Under the pieces are notes generated by a model. It ran no database searches. It saw only the letters and a list, made by a program, of their open reading frames with translations, and was not told where the DNA came from. A stretch of 64,000 bases of DNA from an uncultured Oscillospiraceae bacterium (GTDB lineage: Bacteria > Bacillota > Clostridia > Oscillospirales > Oscillospiraceae), in NCBI GenBank assembly GCA_944385415.1, contig CALWXC010000005.1, forward strand, positions 84,751-148,750, in the 5' to 3' direction. Made by a program: the position numbers and the translations under genes. Position 1 is the first letter of the stretch; every line of letters starts with the position of its first letter. Of this stretch, positions 25,720 through 33,747 are shown in pieces.

Positions 25720-25894
25720 AAAAGTTTTACTCGATTTTTTTCAAAAAATCGCGGTTTCCAAAGGCAGAGCCTTTGGTCGCCCGTCGCAACGGGCGAAACG
25801 TCCCATCGTCCTCAGCGCCATCCGCAGATGGCGCAATTCCTGGCCAACGGCCATGGCTCCAGCCGCCGCCCCCTGCGGGGGTGAACGGCGGGGG
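25720..25894 (+). repeat. Dispersed structured intergenic repeat, copy B
   Basis: Shares the AAAGTTTTACTCG start, the CGATTTTTT/AAAAAATCG hairpin, a CCAAAGGCAGAGCCTTTGG hairpin in place of the CCAGGGGC stem, the GCGCCATC/GATGGCGC hairpin and the CCGCC-rich end with copy A (14812-14981). Stem changes are compensated: CCAAAGG pairs with CCTTTGG here and CCAGGGG with CCTCTGG in copy C. Confidence 0.8.
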
Positions 25895-26092
25895 CCATTT
25901 ATTGATGATGGTGCGGCGTGGCACATTCCGTCCGGGGCCGTCAAGGATGCCGGCCCCTACACCAATGGGAATAGATGGCTCTTGCCAGCGGCGGGACACA
26001 TAGGTCCCGCCCTACAGATACAATTTAAGCCCCATACGGTACTTCGTATAACCGCCATATTTGGAAAGCAGATGGGGCCTGTGACAGAACAA
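25895..26092. other. Gene-free stretch with REP-like hairpins
   Basis: Continues the repeat-rich gap between the DUF975 gene and the purine permease. It has hairpins GGGGCCG/CGGCCCC (25933-25956) and GGCGGGAC/GTCCCGCC (25990-26011), the latter followed by CTACAG. No coding capacity is credible; the long plus-strand frame across it is antisense to the permease. Confidence 0.5.
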
Positions 26093-26120
26093 AACCGGGG
26101 CAGCGTCAGCTGCCCCGGTT
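26093..26120 (-). terminator. Terminator of the purine permease gene
   Basis: AACCGGGGCAGC pairs with GCTGCCCCGGTT around a 4-base loop, and on the minus strand it is followed by TTTTG. It lies 24 bases after the stop. Confidence 0.8.
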
Positions 26121-26143
26121 CGCATTTGGGCACAATTTTGGAA

Positions 26144-27541
26144 TCAATGGGTCAGGAAGAAGGTCAGGGCGAAGAGAATACCGATGACCCAGGTGGCCGC
26201 CTTGATTTCCCGGGCCTTGCCGGTGAACAGGGCGATGATGGTCCAGGAGATGATACCAAAGGCGATGCCGAAAGAAATGCTGTAGGTAAACGACATCATG
26301 GCGATGGTCAGGAAGGCGGGGACGGCGATTTCCGGCGTGGTCCACTCGATGTCGCGGACACAGTTCATCATCAGCACGCCCACATAGATCAGCGCTGCCG
26401 CTGTGGCGTAGGTGGGAATCAGCTGGGCCAGAGGCGCCAGGAACATGGCGATGAAGAAGAACAGGGCCGTGAACATGGAGGCCAGACCGGTGCGGCCGCC
26501 CTCACCGATGCCGGCGGAGGACTCCACAAAGGTGGTAACGGTGGAGGTACCGCAGATGGCGCCGCAGGCGGTGGCCACAGCGTCGGCCAGCATGGCTTTG
26601 TCCATATTGGGGACGTCGCCCTGCTTGGTCAGCAGGTTGCCGCGGGCGCAGGCACCATAAAGGGTGCCCAGGGTGTCGAACATATCCACCATGCAGAAGG
26701 CCAGGGCCGTGGTCAGGAACATGACGATGAAACCGCCGGTGCCGTTGGCGGCAATATAGGCGGAGAAGTCAAAGCCCTCGGTGAAGACCTTGAACAGGGA
26801 CAGCTCGGCAAACTCCTGGAAGGCGGTAAAGGGGTTGAAGCTCATGCCGGCCAAGAAACCTTCATAGAAGCCGGGAACCGTGAAGCCCAGGACGTAGTAA
26901 GCCACAGCGCCGCCCAAGATGCCCCACAGGACTGCGCCCTTGACGCCGCGCTTGGTGAGGATGGCGATGGCCAGGACGGCGAAGATGGTCACCAGCATGG
27001 GCATGATGGTGCCCCAGGTGGCGTTGCCGGAGTACAGGTTGAAGGAGGCCAGACCCACCAGGGTGGAGCTGTCCACCACGATACCAGCGTTCTGGAGACC
27101 CAGGAACGCAATGAACAGGCCGATACCGGCGGGGATGGCCATACGGACGGCAGAGGGGATGGCATCAAAAATCTTCTTGCGCAGGCCGGTGGCGGTCAGC
27201 AGGATGAAGATGACGCCGTCGGCCAGGACCAAGACCAGCGCGTTGGCGTAGCTGAGGCCCAAGCCAAAGCAGACGGTGTAGACGAAATAGGCGTTGAGGC
27301 CCATGCCGGAGGCCTGGGCCAGGGGCAGGTTGGACAGCAGACCGATGAGTACCGTGCCGATGACGGCGGAGATGGCCGTAGCAATGTACACGGCGTTGTA
27401 GGTGACCTGGCCTTCCAGCTCGGCAAACATACCGGCGTTGACCATGAGGATATAGGCCATGGCCATAAAGGTGGTGAAGCCGGCGACAAGCTCGGTGCGG
27501 ACTGTGGTGCCGTGCTCCTTCAGTTTAAAGAATTGTTCCAT
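26144..27541 (-). CDS. NCS2-family purine permease (hypoxanthine/guanine type)
   Basis: Proton-coupled nucleobase importer of the AzgA/PbuG branch of NCS2, 465 residues with about 13 hydrophobic segments. ELVAGFTTFMAMAYILMVNAG near the N-terminus and the ESSAGIGEGGRTGLAS motif with the substrate-binding Glu are typical. The ATG at 27541 (MEQFFKLKEHG) follows GGAGGG; the frame extending to 27652 is untranslated leader. The divergent gene encodes a purine-type phosphoribosyltransferase, so the two form a purine salvage pair. Guanine, hypoxanthine or adenine are all possible substrates. Confidence 0.9.
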   Translation of the reverse strand: MEQFFKLKEHGTTVRTELVAGFTTFMAMAYILMVNAGMFAELEGQVTYNAVYIATAISAVIGTVLIGLLSNLPLAQASGMGLNAYFVYTVCFGLGLSYANALVLVLADGVIFILLTATGLRKKIFDAIPSAVRMAIPAGIGLFIAFLGLQNAGIVVDSSTLVGLASFNLYSGNATWGTIMPMLVTIFAVLAIAILTKRGVKGAVLWGILGGAVAYYVLGFTVPGFYEGFLAGMSFNPFTAFQEFAELSLFKVFTEGFDFSAYIAANGTGGFIVMFLTTALAFCMVDMFDTLGTLYGACARGNLLTKQGDVPNMDKAMLADAVATACGAICGTSTVTTFVESSAGIGEGGRTGLASMFTALFFFIAMFLAPLAQLIPTYATAAALIYVGVLMMNCVRDIEWTTPEIAVPAFLTIAMMSFTYSISFGIAFGIISWTIIALFTGKAREIKAATWVIGILFALTFFLTH

Positions 27542-27669
27542 TGCATTACCCTCCGTTTCCGGGGCCTGCGGTGAAAAAAGGACCAAACGCCTGCGATACA
27601 CCTGTTCTGCTACAGATTCTTCCGACGTCTGATCCATTCCTGCGGGCCACATGTTAAGATTCTATGAAC

Positions 27670-27698
27670 AGTATAATCCACTGGCCAAGAAAATACAA
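27670..27698 (-). promoter_or_regulatory. Promoter of the purine permease
   Basis: On the minus strand TTGTAT (27698-27693), 17-base spacer, TATACT (27675-27670). It leaves a leader of about 120 bases in which I find no recognised purine riboswitch core. Confidence 0.65.
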
Positions 27699-27782
27699 TG
27701 GATTGGGCATTGTTTTTTTGCTCAAAAAACAAATGCAAAATTTGTTAGAAAGGCAAACAGATTTTGCGATATGGCCGGTGAA

Positions 27783-27811
27783 TTGACAAGAACTATCGGG
27801 CGGTTTATAAT
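27783..27811 (+). promoter_or_regulatory. Perfect consensus promoter of the phosphoribosyltransferase gene
   Basis: TTGACA (27783-27788), 17-base spacer, TATAAT (27806-27811), about 55 bases before the ATG. The rest of the 27542-27865 gap holds the divergent promoter and AT-rich sequence. Confidence 0.85.
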
Positions 27812-27865
27812 GAATTGTACAAAAAACGCCCTGTGACACCGTGTGTGTAAAGGAGAAGGAATGTT

Positions 27866-28417
27866 ATGTATCATACAATGACCATTGCCGGTGTGAAACG
27901 GGACCTGCCGTTGTGTCCCGTCACGGACGAGCTGCAGATTGCGGCCTTTGTGATTTTCGGGGACGTGGAGCTGACCTGTGCCAGCGCCAAGGCGCTGCTG
28001 GAAAAGGCGCCGGAATTTGATTACATGATTACCGCTGAGGCCAAGGGTATCCCGCTGATCCATGAGATGGCCCGCCAGAGCGGCCGCAACACGTATATTC
28101 TGGCCCGCAAAGGCCCCAAACTCTACATGCGCGACGTGCTGGATGTGGCCGTCCGCTCCATCACCACCGCCAAGGAGCAGCACCTCTACCTGGACGGCGA
28201 GGACGCCGCCAAAATGAAGGGCAAACGCATTCTCATTGTGGACGATGTGATTTCCACCGGCGAGTCCCTGCTGGCCATCGAACGGCTGGTGGAGGCCGCG
28301 GGGGGCATTGTGGCGGGCCGCATGGCCATTCTGGCCGAGGGCGAAGCCCAGAAGCGGGACGACATCATCTATCTGGAGAAGCTGCCGGTCTTTGACGGTG
28401 AGGGTAATATCCTGTAA
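27866..28417 (+). CDS. Purine-type phosphoribosyltransferase
   Basis: Type I phosphoribosyltransferase, 183 residues, that attaches a nucleobase to PRPP. The PRPP loop is RILIVDDVISTGESL (about 120-134) with the two Asp residues. ITAEAKGIPLIHEMAR (about 54-69) forms the other phosphate-binding region, and the hood loop is short, as in adenine phosphoribosyltransferases. It is divergent from the purine permease, which supports a purine substrate. It is not clearly Apt or Xpt, so I give no symbol. Confidence 0.85.
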   Translation: MYHTMTIAGVKRDLPLCPVTDELQIAAFVIFGDVELTCASAKALLEKAPEFDYMITAEAKGIPLIHEMARQSGRNTYILARKGPKLYMRDVLDVAVRSITTAKEQHLYLDGEDAAKMKGKRILIVDDVISTGESLLAIERLVEAAGGIVAGRMAILAEGEAQKRDDIIYLEKLPVFDGEGNIL

Positions 28418-28446
28418 ATCGGCGTTCACCCGATGAGGAGGTACCT

Positions 28447-28665
28447 ATGAATGAGAATGTAAAGTTTGTCCTGACAGTGATGGGCGCTGTGTTCGCCGCA
28501 TATTATGTGGGGGCAATGTACGATTTTTTGCCGTTTCTCGCCGACGATCTTGCAATCCGGGCGGTTGGCTGGGGCACGATGACCATCTGTGTGGTCATCG
28601 CCGTCTGCACCTGCATCCTCAAGAACAACCGGAACGGTAAGGACGACAAAGGGGACGAAGAGTGA
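28447..28665 (+). CDS. Small membrane protein, 72 aa, unknown function
   Basis: Not recognised. It has two hydrophobic segments (about 7-28 and 37-60) joined by a short acidic loop, and a strongly charged Lys/Asp/Glu tail. AGGAGG lies 6 bases before the ATG, and the gene follows the phosphoribosyltransferase by 29 bases on the same strand, so it is probably co-transcribed with it. Confidence 0.7.
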   Translation: MNENVKFVLTVMGAVFAAYYVGAMYDFLPFLADDLAIRAVGWGTMTICVVIAVCTCILKNNRNGKDDKGDEE

Positions 28666-28721
28666 CGTTCCGGAAACGGGGCTGGCGGGCTTTGGCTCAA
28701 GTTAGGATTCCACAAAATTAT

Positions 28722-28733
28722 CCCCCCGGGGGG
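28722..28733. promoter_or_regulatory. CCCCCCGGGGGG palindrome upstream of the methyltransferase promoter
   Basis: A perfect C6G6 palindrome, directly next to the -35 hexamer at 28735. A related ATCCCCC/GGGGGAT inverted repeat lies before nikB at 29594-29610. C-tract/G-tract inverted repeats are bound by the metal-sensing CsoR/RcnR family; such binding here is inference. Confidence 0.4.
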
Positions 28734-28734
28734 C

Positions 28735-28763
28735 TTGCGGCGGCGGGTGCAGTCTGGTACTAT
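28735..28763 (+). promoter_or_regulatory. Promoter of the methyltransferase gene
   Basis: TTGCGG (28735-28740), 17-base spacer, TACTAT (28758-28763), about 30 bases before the ATG. Confidence 0.5.
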
Positions 28764-28793
28764 CCTATCAGACTTTACCGGAGGTATCACCTT

Positions 28794-29543
28794 ATGGATC
28801 TTGCCGTCAGAAACCGAGCCTACTGGACCGAACGCGCCCCCTCCTATACGGTGGACGTGAAAACGAATATTGCCCACGGCGGCCGCGAAATGTGGCGCAG
28901 CGCCCTGGCCAACCACCTGCCCGAGGGAGACTGTCTGCGCATTCTCGATATCGGCACCGGCCCCGGCTTTTTTGCTATTCTGCTGACGGAGATGGGCCAT
29001 CAGGTTACCGCCGCCGACTATACCCCCGCCATGCTGGAGGAGGCCCGGCGCAACGCCGGTGATCTGGCCGCAAAAATCGAGTTCCGCCAGATGGACGCCC
29101 AGGCGCTGGAGTTCCCCGACAACACCTTTGACGTGGTGGTGAGCCGCAACCTGACCTGGAATCTGCCGGACCCGGAGCGGGCCTACCGCGAGTGGTTCCG
29201 GGTGCTGAAGCCCGGCGGGCGGATGATCAACTTCGACGCCGACTGGTACGGCTACCTGTTCGATGAGAAAAAGCGGGTGGCCGTGGCTCAGGACCGGGAC
29301 AATGTCCGCCAGGAGGGCTGCACCGACTACAACGCCTACGAGAAAGCCGATGAGATGGAACAGATTTCGCTGCTGCTGCCCATGGGCCGCGTCAACCGTC
29401 CCGATTGGGACATTCAGACGCTGCTGCGCTGCGGCTACCATCGCATCTACACCGATACGGAGGTCTGGAAGCTAACCTGGGACAATGAGGAAAAGGTCAA
29501 CTTCGCAGCCACCCCCGGCTTTATGATCTGTGCTGACAAGTAA
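28794..29543 (+). CDS. Class I SAM-dependent methyltransferase next to the Nik-type importer
   Basis: Methyltransferase of the UbiE/Methyltransf_11 type, 249 residues. The SAM-binding motif I is ILDIGTGPGFFAILL (about 49-63), followed by VTAADYTPAMLEEARR and the post-motif VVVSRNLTWNLPDPERAYRE. The ATG at 28794 follows GGAGGT; the longer frame to 28662 crosses the promoter. The substrate is unknown. It lies just before a nickel/peptide-type ABC importer and has its own terminator at 29554-29587. One idea is that it modifies a small metal-binding molecule taken up by the importer. An unrelated small-molecule role is equally open. Confidence 0.85.
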   Translation: MDLAVRNRAYWTERAPSYTVDVKTNIAHGGREMWRSALANHLPEGDCLRILDIGTGPGFFAILLTEMGHQVTAADYTPAMLEEARRNAGDLAAKIEFRQMDAQALEFPDNTFDVVVSRNLTWNLPDPERAYREWFRVLKPGGRMINFDADWYGYLFDEKKRVAVAQDRDNVRQEGCTDYNAYEKADEMEQISLLLPMGRVNRPDWDIQTLLRCGYHRIYTDTEVWKLTWDNEEKVNFAATPGFMICADK

Positions 29544-29553
29544 CGAATGGACC

Positions 29554-29587
29554 CGGCGGTGCTGTCCCGGACAGCACCGCCGTTTTT
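29554..29587 (+). terminator. Terminator between the methyltransferase and nikB
   Basis: CGGCGGTGCTGTCC pairs perfectly with GGACAGCACCGCCG around one central base, followed by TTTTT. It separates the methyltransferase from the importer genes, so read-through or a separate start is needed for the latter. Confidence 0.9.
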
Positions 29588-29593
29588 CTGACC

Positions 29594-29610
29594 ATCCCCC
29601 TAAGGGGGAT
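29594..29610. promoter_or_regulatory. ATCCCCC/GGGGGAT inverted repeat before nikB
   Basis: ATCCCCC-TAA-GGGGGAT lies between the terminator and the nikB ribosome binding site. It could be an operator like the site at 28722-28733, or a small RNA hairpin near the start of translation. Confidence 0.4.
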
Positions 29611-29637
29611 ACCATGAATGGAAAGGAGGCTGGGCCC

Positions 29638-30594
29638 ATGAACCGTTCCGCCGGTTCCTATATTGTGCGGCGGCTGCTGCAGCTGATTCCGCTGCTGCTG
29701 GGCGTGACGCTGCTGACCTTCGCCATGCTGCGGTTTGCCGCCGGTGACGCCGTGGAACTGCTCTATGAGAACCTGGGCACCAGCGTTTCCCAGGCGGTTC
29801 TGGACGCCAAGCGGGCGGAACTGGGACTGGACCAGCCCTTTTTCGTCCAGTATGGCCGCTGGCTGTGGGACCTGCTCCACGGCGATTTGGGCACCTCCTA
29901 TGTCTCCGGTGTGCCGGTGCTGCCCACACTGCTGTCCAAGGTTCCGGCCACGCTGCTGCTGACGGGGGCTTCTTTGGGGCTGACTATTCTGATTTCCGTA
30001 CCCTTGGGCATCGTCTCGGCGGTGTTCCATGGCCGGTGGATTGACTACCTGATCCGGGCTGTCAGCTTTGTGGGAAATTCTCTGCCCAACTTTTTCGCGG
30101 CTCTGTTGCTGCTGCTGATCTTCGCCGTCAAGCTCCGGTGGCTGCCGGTCATCGATTTGGGCGGCGGCGGCAGTCTGGTGCTGCCGTCGGTGACGCTGGC
30201 TCTGGCCATGTCGTCCCGGTACACCCGGCAGATTCGGGCCGCTGTGCTGGAAGAGCTGGAACAGGACTATGTGACCGGTGCCTTGGCCCGGGGGGTGGGC
30301 CGAAAAACCGTGCTGTTTTCCAATGTGCTGCGGGCGGCCATGGGCACTATTGTCACGCTACTGGCCATGTCGGCGGGCAGTCTCCTGGGCGGCACCGCCA
30401 TTGTGGAATCCATTTTTTTATGGGATGGCGTGGGGAAACTGGCGGTGGACTCCATCGCCATGCGGGACGCGCCGGTGGTGCTGGCTTACGTCCTGTGGAC
30501 GGCCATCCTCTATGTATTGCTGAATCTGGCGGCGGATCTGCTGTGCCGCCGCCTGGACCCTCGGGTGCGTCTGGGAGAGGAGGGACGGCCATGA
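29638..30594 (+). CDS. nikB: Nickel/peptide-type ABC transporter permease (NikB-like)
   Basis: Inner-membrane permease of the Dpp/Opp/Nik family, 318 residues with six membrane helices. The N-terminal helix (about 10-30) and a periplasmic loop (RAELGLDQPFFVQYGRWL) are followed by the permease core. The coupling-helix region EELEQDYVTGALARGVGR (about 205-222) contacts the ATPase. The ATG at 29638 has GAAAGGAGG 8 bases upstream; an upstream ATG at 29614 has none. It overlaps nikC by 4 bases. Substrate assignment to nickel rests on resemblance and is not secure. Confidence 0.88.
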   Translation: MNRSAGSYIVRRLLQLIPLLLGVTLLTFAMLRFAAGDAVELLYENLGTSVSQAVLDAKRAELGLDQPFFVQYGRWLWDLLHGDLGTSYVSGVPVLPTLLSKVPATLLLTGASLGLTILISVPLGIVSAVFHGRWIDYLIRAVSFVGNSLPNFFAALLLLLIFAVKLRWLPVIDLGGGGSLVLPSVTLALAMSSRYTRQIRAAVLEELEQDYVTGALARGVGRKTVLFSNVLRAAMGTIVTLLAMSAGSLLGGTAIVESIFLWDGVGKLAVDSIAMRDAPVVLAYVLWTAILYVLLNLAADLLCRRLDPRVRLGEEGRP

Positions 30595-31421
30595 GTACCA
30601 AACTGCGGGTGCGGCTCTGTGCCGCCCTGGCCCTGGCCGTGGTGCTGCTGGCATTGCTGTCGCCGTGGCTGACGCCCTACGATCCCAACGCCCAGGACAT
30701 GGCGGCGGCATTGCAGCCGCCGTCGGCGGACCACTGGCTGGGTACCGATTCCCACGGCCGGGATGTCCTGTCCCGTGTCATTGCCGGCGCGCGGACCAGC
30801 GTCTTTTCGGCGTTGATTCTGGTGGCCGCCTCCGCCGTATCCGGCAGCGTCATCGGGATTGCCTGCGGCTGGTTCGGCGGCTGGCTGGACACCCTGTTAC
30901 TGCGGCTGGGCGACCTGTTTCTGGCCTTCCCCGGCATGGTGTTGGCGTTGGCTGTGGCGGGACTGCTGGGCGGCGGTATGGGCAACGCCATTCTGGCCAT
31001 TGCCCTGGTGTCCTGGCCCAAATATGCCCGTCTGGCCCGGAGCCAGACGCTGACGGTCCGGAGCGCACCCTATCTGACCGCCGCCCGTATGGCAGGCAAC
31101 GGTCCGGCCCGCCTCATGGCCCGCCACATCCTGCCCAATATCGCGGGTTCTTTGCTGGTGACGGCGTCCCTGGACATCGGCACCATGCTGATGGAGCTGG
31201 CGGGCCTGTCCTTCCTGAACCTGGGCGCCCAGCCGCCCACGGCGGAATGGGGCTCCATGATGAGCAAGGGCCGCAGTCTCATCCAGACGGCCCCCTGGAC
31301 CATTCTGGGTCCCGGCTTGGCCATTTTCCTCACGGTACTCATTTTCAATCTGCTGGGCGACAGCCTGCGGGACCATCTGGACCCCCGCCGCAGAGCCCGC
31401 AAAAAGGAGCAAACCTCATGA
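30591..31421 (+). CDS. nikC: Nickel/peptide-type ABC transporter permease (NikC-like)
   Basis: Second permease of the importer, 276 residues. An N-terminal membrane helix (about 8-28) is followed by HWLGTDSHGRDVLSRVIAGAR (about 49-69), the canonical start of DppC/NikC cores. The EAA-type coupling loop (YLTAARMAGNGPARLMARHILPN) lies near 163-185. ATGA overlaps join it to nikB and nikA. Confidence 0.9.
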   Translation: MSTKLRVRLCAALALAVVLLALLSPWLTPYDPNAQDMAAALQPPSADHWLGTDSHGRDVLSRVIAGARTSVFSALILVAASAVSGSVIGIACGWFGGWLDTLLLRLGDLFLAFPGMVLALAVAGLLGGGMGNAILAIALVSWPKYARLARSQTLTVRSAPYLTAARMAGNGPARLMARHILPNIAGSLLVTASLDIGTMLMELAGLSFLNLGAQPPTAEWGSMMSKGRSLIQTAPWTILGPGLAIFLTVLIFNLLGDSLRDHLDPRRRARKKEQTS

Positions 31422-32965
31422 AGTGTTCTAAAGCGATTCCGGCGGCCCTGCTGCTGGCCCTGACCCTCACCGCCTGCGGCTCCAACGCCGGAACCACGGA
31501 GCAGACGGCGGGGGAGACGGTCTTCCGCTATGGTACCGTGGCCTATGGCCCGGAAATGGCCAACGCGGGCTTGAACCCCCACGAAGCCTATTCCGGCTGG
31601 TCGGCGGTCCGCTACGGCGTCGGAGAGACGCTGTTCCGTCTCAGTGAGACCATGGAGCTGGAACCGTGGCTGGCGGAAAGCTGGGAGTGGGTGGACGACA
31701 CCACCTTATCCATTACCCTGCGCGACGGCGTCACCTTTTCCAGCGGCCGGGCCTTGGACGGACAGGCCGTCAAGGAGTGCCTGGACCATCTGGTTGCCGT
31801 CCATGACCGGGCCCCCGGCGATTTGAACATTGATGCCATCGAAGCCGACGGCCAGACGGTGACCATCACCTGCAACGCTCCGAACCCGGCACTGCCTAAC
31901 TACCTCAGCGACCCCTATGGGGCCATCATTGACATGGACTACGGCACCGACGGTGTGGACGAGACGCGGAACGTGGCCGGTACCGGTCCCTTTGTGGCCT
32001 ATGAGGTGGCCGACGACCACATCTATTTGAACAAGAACGAAACGTACTGGGGCGGCACGCCCCAGGTGGACCGGGTGGAGGTCCGCTCCATCACCGACGG
32101 CGACACGCTGACCATGGCCTTGCAAGCCGGGCAGCTGGACGCGGTCCAGGGATTGCCCTATGCCAGTCTGGAACTTTTTGCGGACGAGAACCAGTATACC
32201 ATCTCCTCTGCCGATACTTCCCGTGTGTTTTTCGGGGCCTATAACTATGAGACGGAAGCCTTGCAGGACATTCGGGTGCGGCAGGCCATCGCCATGGCCA
32301 TTGACAAGGACAGCTTTACGGAGGTGCTGCTCCACAGCAACGGCACCCCTGCCGTGGGTCCCTTTTCCTTCGACACCGATGGCGTGACCGCCCCGGCCTA
32401 TGACCCGGATGCTGCCCGGTCCCTGCTGGCGGAGGCCGGTTGGACCGACAGCGACGGTGACGGTTATGTGGACCAGGACGGCCAGCCCCTGACCATCCGC
32501 TGGCTGACGTATCCGGGGCGGCAGGAATTGCCGCTGCTGGCCGAAGCGGCCCAGGCCACCTTGCAGGAGGTGGGCATTCAGGTGGAGATCAACTCCACGG
32601 CCAACCACTTGGGCGTCTTGGAATCCGGCGACTGGGATGTGTATGTCAGCGCCTTTGTGGCGGCTCCCACCGGCGACCCGGCCTACTTCTTCACCACCCA
32701 CTGTCTCGACAGCTCCGCCAAGAACCGGGGCGGGTACCACAGTGATGAACTGGAAGCCCAGGCGGCCCAGCTGGCCGGGACCTTTGACCCGGCGGAGCGG
32801 GCGGCCCTGGGTACGGCAATGAGCCAGACCATTTTGGACGACTGCGGCTACTTTTTCGCGTCGTATCTGCGGATGAATTTTGTTATGAACAACCGGGTGA
32901 CGGGCTTTACGGCCCATCCCTCGGATTACTATGAGATCACGGCCCAGCTGAGCGTGGGCCAATAG
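31418..32965 (+). CDS. nikA: Substrate-binding lipoprotein of the Nik/Opp family
   Basis: Extracellular solute-binding protein family 5, 515 residues. The lipoprotein signal peptide ends in LTACGS, with the lipidated Cys at residue 20. The mature part shows PWLAESWEWVDDTTLSITLRDGVTFSSG and VRQAIAMAIDKDSFTEVLL, both family signatures. The N-terminal pattern (GLNPHE) resembles NikA rather than oligopeptide binders. The gene sits in the middle of the permease/ATPase operon, overlapping nikC by 4 bases. The bound ligand may be nickel, a nickel complex or a short peptide. Confidence 0.88.
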   Translation: MKCSKAIPAALLLALTLTACGSNAGTTEQTAGETVFRYGTVAYGPEMANAGLNPHEAYSGWSAVRYGVGETLFRLSETMELEPWLAESWEWVDDTTLSITLRDGVTFSSGRALDGQAVKECLDHLVAVHDRAPGDLNIDAIEADGQTVTITCNAPNPALPNYLSDPYGAIIDMDYGTDGVDETRNVAGTGPFVAYEVADDHIYLNKNETYWGGTPQVDRVEVRSITDGDTLTMALQAGQLDAVQGLPYASLELFADENQYTISSADTSRVFFGAYNYETEALQDIRVRQAIAMAIDKDSFTEVLLHSNGTPAVGPFSFDTDGVTAPAYDPDAARSLLAEAGWTDSDGDGYVDQDGQPLTIRWLTYPGRQELPLLAEAAQATLQEVGIQVEINSTANHLGVLESGDWDVYVSAFVAAPTGDPAYFFTTHCLDSSAKNRGGYHSDELEAQAAQLAGTFDPAERAALGTAMSQTILDDCGYFFASYLRMNFVMNNRVTGFTAHPSDYYEITAQLSVGQ

Positions 32966-32976
32966 GAGGGGGTTCC

Positions 32977-33747
32977 ATGGCCCTGCTGGAGGTCCGACAA
33001 CTCCATATCGCCTATGACCGCCGCCCGGTGGTGGAGGACGTGTCCTTTGCCGTGGAGCCCGGGGAGATCCTGGGGGTGGCCGGAGAGTCCGGCAGCGGCA
33101 AAAGCACCATTCTCCGGGCGGTGCTGGGGCTGCTGCCCCCCGGCGGCGCGGTTACCGGGGGAACTATGGCCTTTGACGGCACGGCGCTGACCACCGAACG
33201 CCAGTGGCGGGCTCTGCGGGGCCGCCGTATGGGCATGGTGTTCCAGAACAGCGGGGCCTCCCTCTGCCCGGTCCGTACCGTGGAGGCCCAGGTCCGGCAG
33301 GTCCTGGGCCGGGGCGTCTCCCGCCGGGAGGCGGAACGGCTGGCCCTGCCCCTGATGGAACAGCTGGGTCTGCCGGAAGGTATCCGCGTGCTGCGCAGCT
33401 ATCCCATGGAGCTGTCCGGGGGCATGTGCCAGCGGGTGGGTCTGCTGCTGGCCATGCTGCTGGAGCCGGAACTGCTCCTGTGTGACGAGCCCACCTCGGC
33501 ATTGGATGTGCTGGTCCAGCGGGAGGTCATGGAGACGCTGGGGCGTCTGCGCCGGGACCGGGGCACGGCCATGGTTCTGGTGACCCATAATCTGGCCCTG
33601 CTGGAATCGGTGGCCGACCAGGTGCTGATTTTGAAGCATGGCCGGACCGTGGAGCAGGGGAGCGCCGCCCAGGTGCTCACCGCGCCCAAAACGGAGTACA
33701 CCCGGCGGCTGCTGGCCGCCGTGCCGAGACTGAGGAGGAGCTTATGA
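32977..33747 (+). CDS. nikD: ABC transporter ATPase (NikD-like)
   Basis: Nucleotide-binding subunit, 256 residues. Walker A is GESGSGKST (about 35-43), the ABC signature LSGGMCQR (about 144-151) and Walker B LLLCDEPTSALD (about 166-177), with the switch His in VTHNLAL. The Gln-loop reads VFQNSGASL. It overlaps nikE by 4 bases and has GGAGG before its start. Confidence 0.92.
   Translation: MALLEVRQLHIAYDRRPVVEDVSFAVEPGEILGVAGESGSGKSTILRAVLGLLPPGGAVTGGTMAFDGTALTTERQWRALRGRRMGMVFQNSGASLCPVRTVEAQVRQVLGRGVSRREAERLALPLMEQLGLPEGIRVLRSYPMELSGGMCQRVGLLLAMLLEPELLLCDEPTSALDVLVQREVMETLGRLRRDRGTAMVLVTHNLALLESVADQVLILKHGRTVEQGSAAQVLTAPKTEYTRRLLAAVPRLRRSL

Noticed and set aside
25688..27574. 628-codon plus-strand frame from the repeat region across the purine permease
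   Set aside because: It is antisense to the permease and begins in an intergenic repeat. Its extremely Gly/Gln/Asp/His-rich composition is that of antisense translation.
27542..27663. Possible purine riboswitch in front of the NCS2 permease
   Set aside because: The leader lacks the conserved core of guanine/adenine riboswitches and I cannot build their three-way junction.
30138..30590. Extension of the nikC frame upstream into nikB
   Set aside because: The ATG at 30591 overlaps the nikB stop as ATGA and has a ribosome binding site; the upstream part is just nikB read in another frame.
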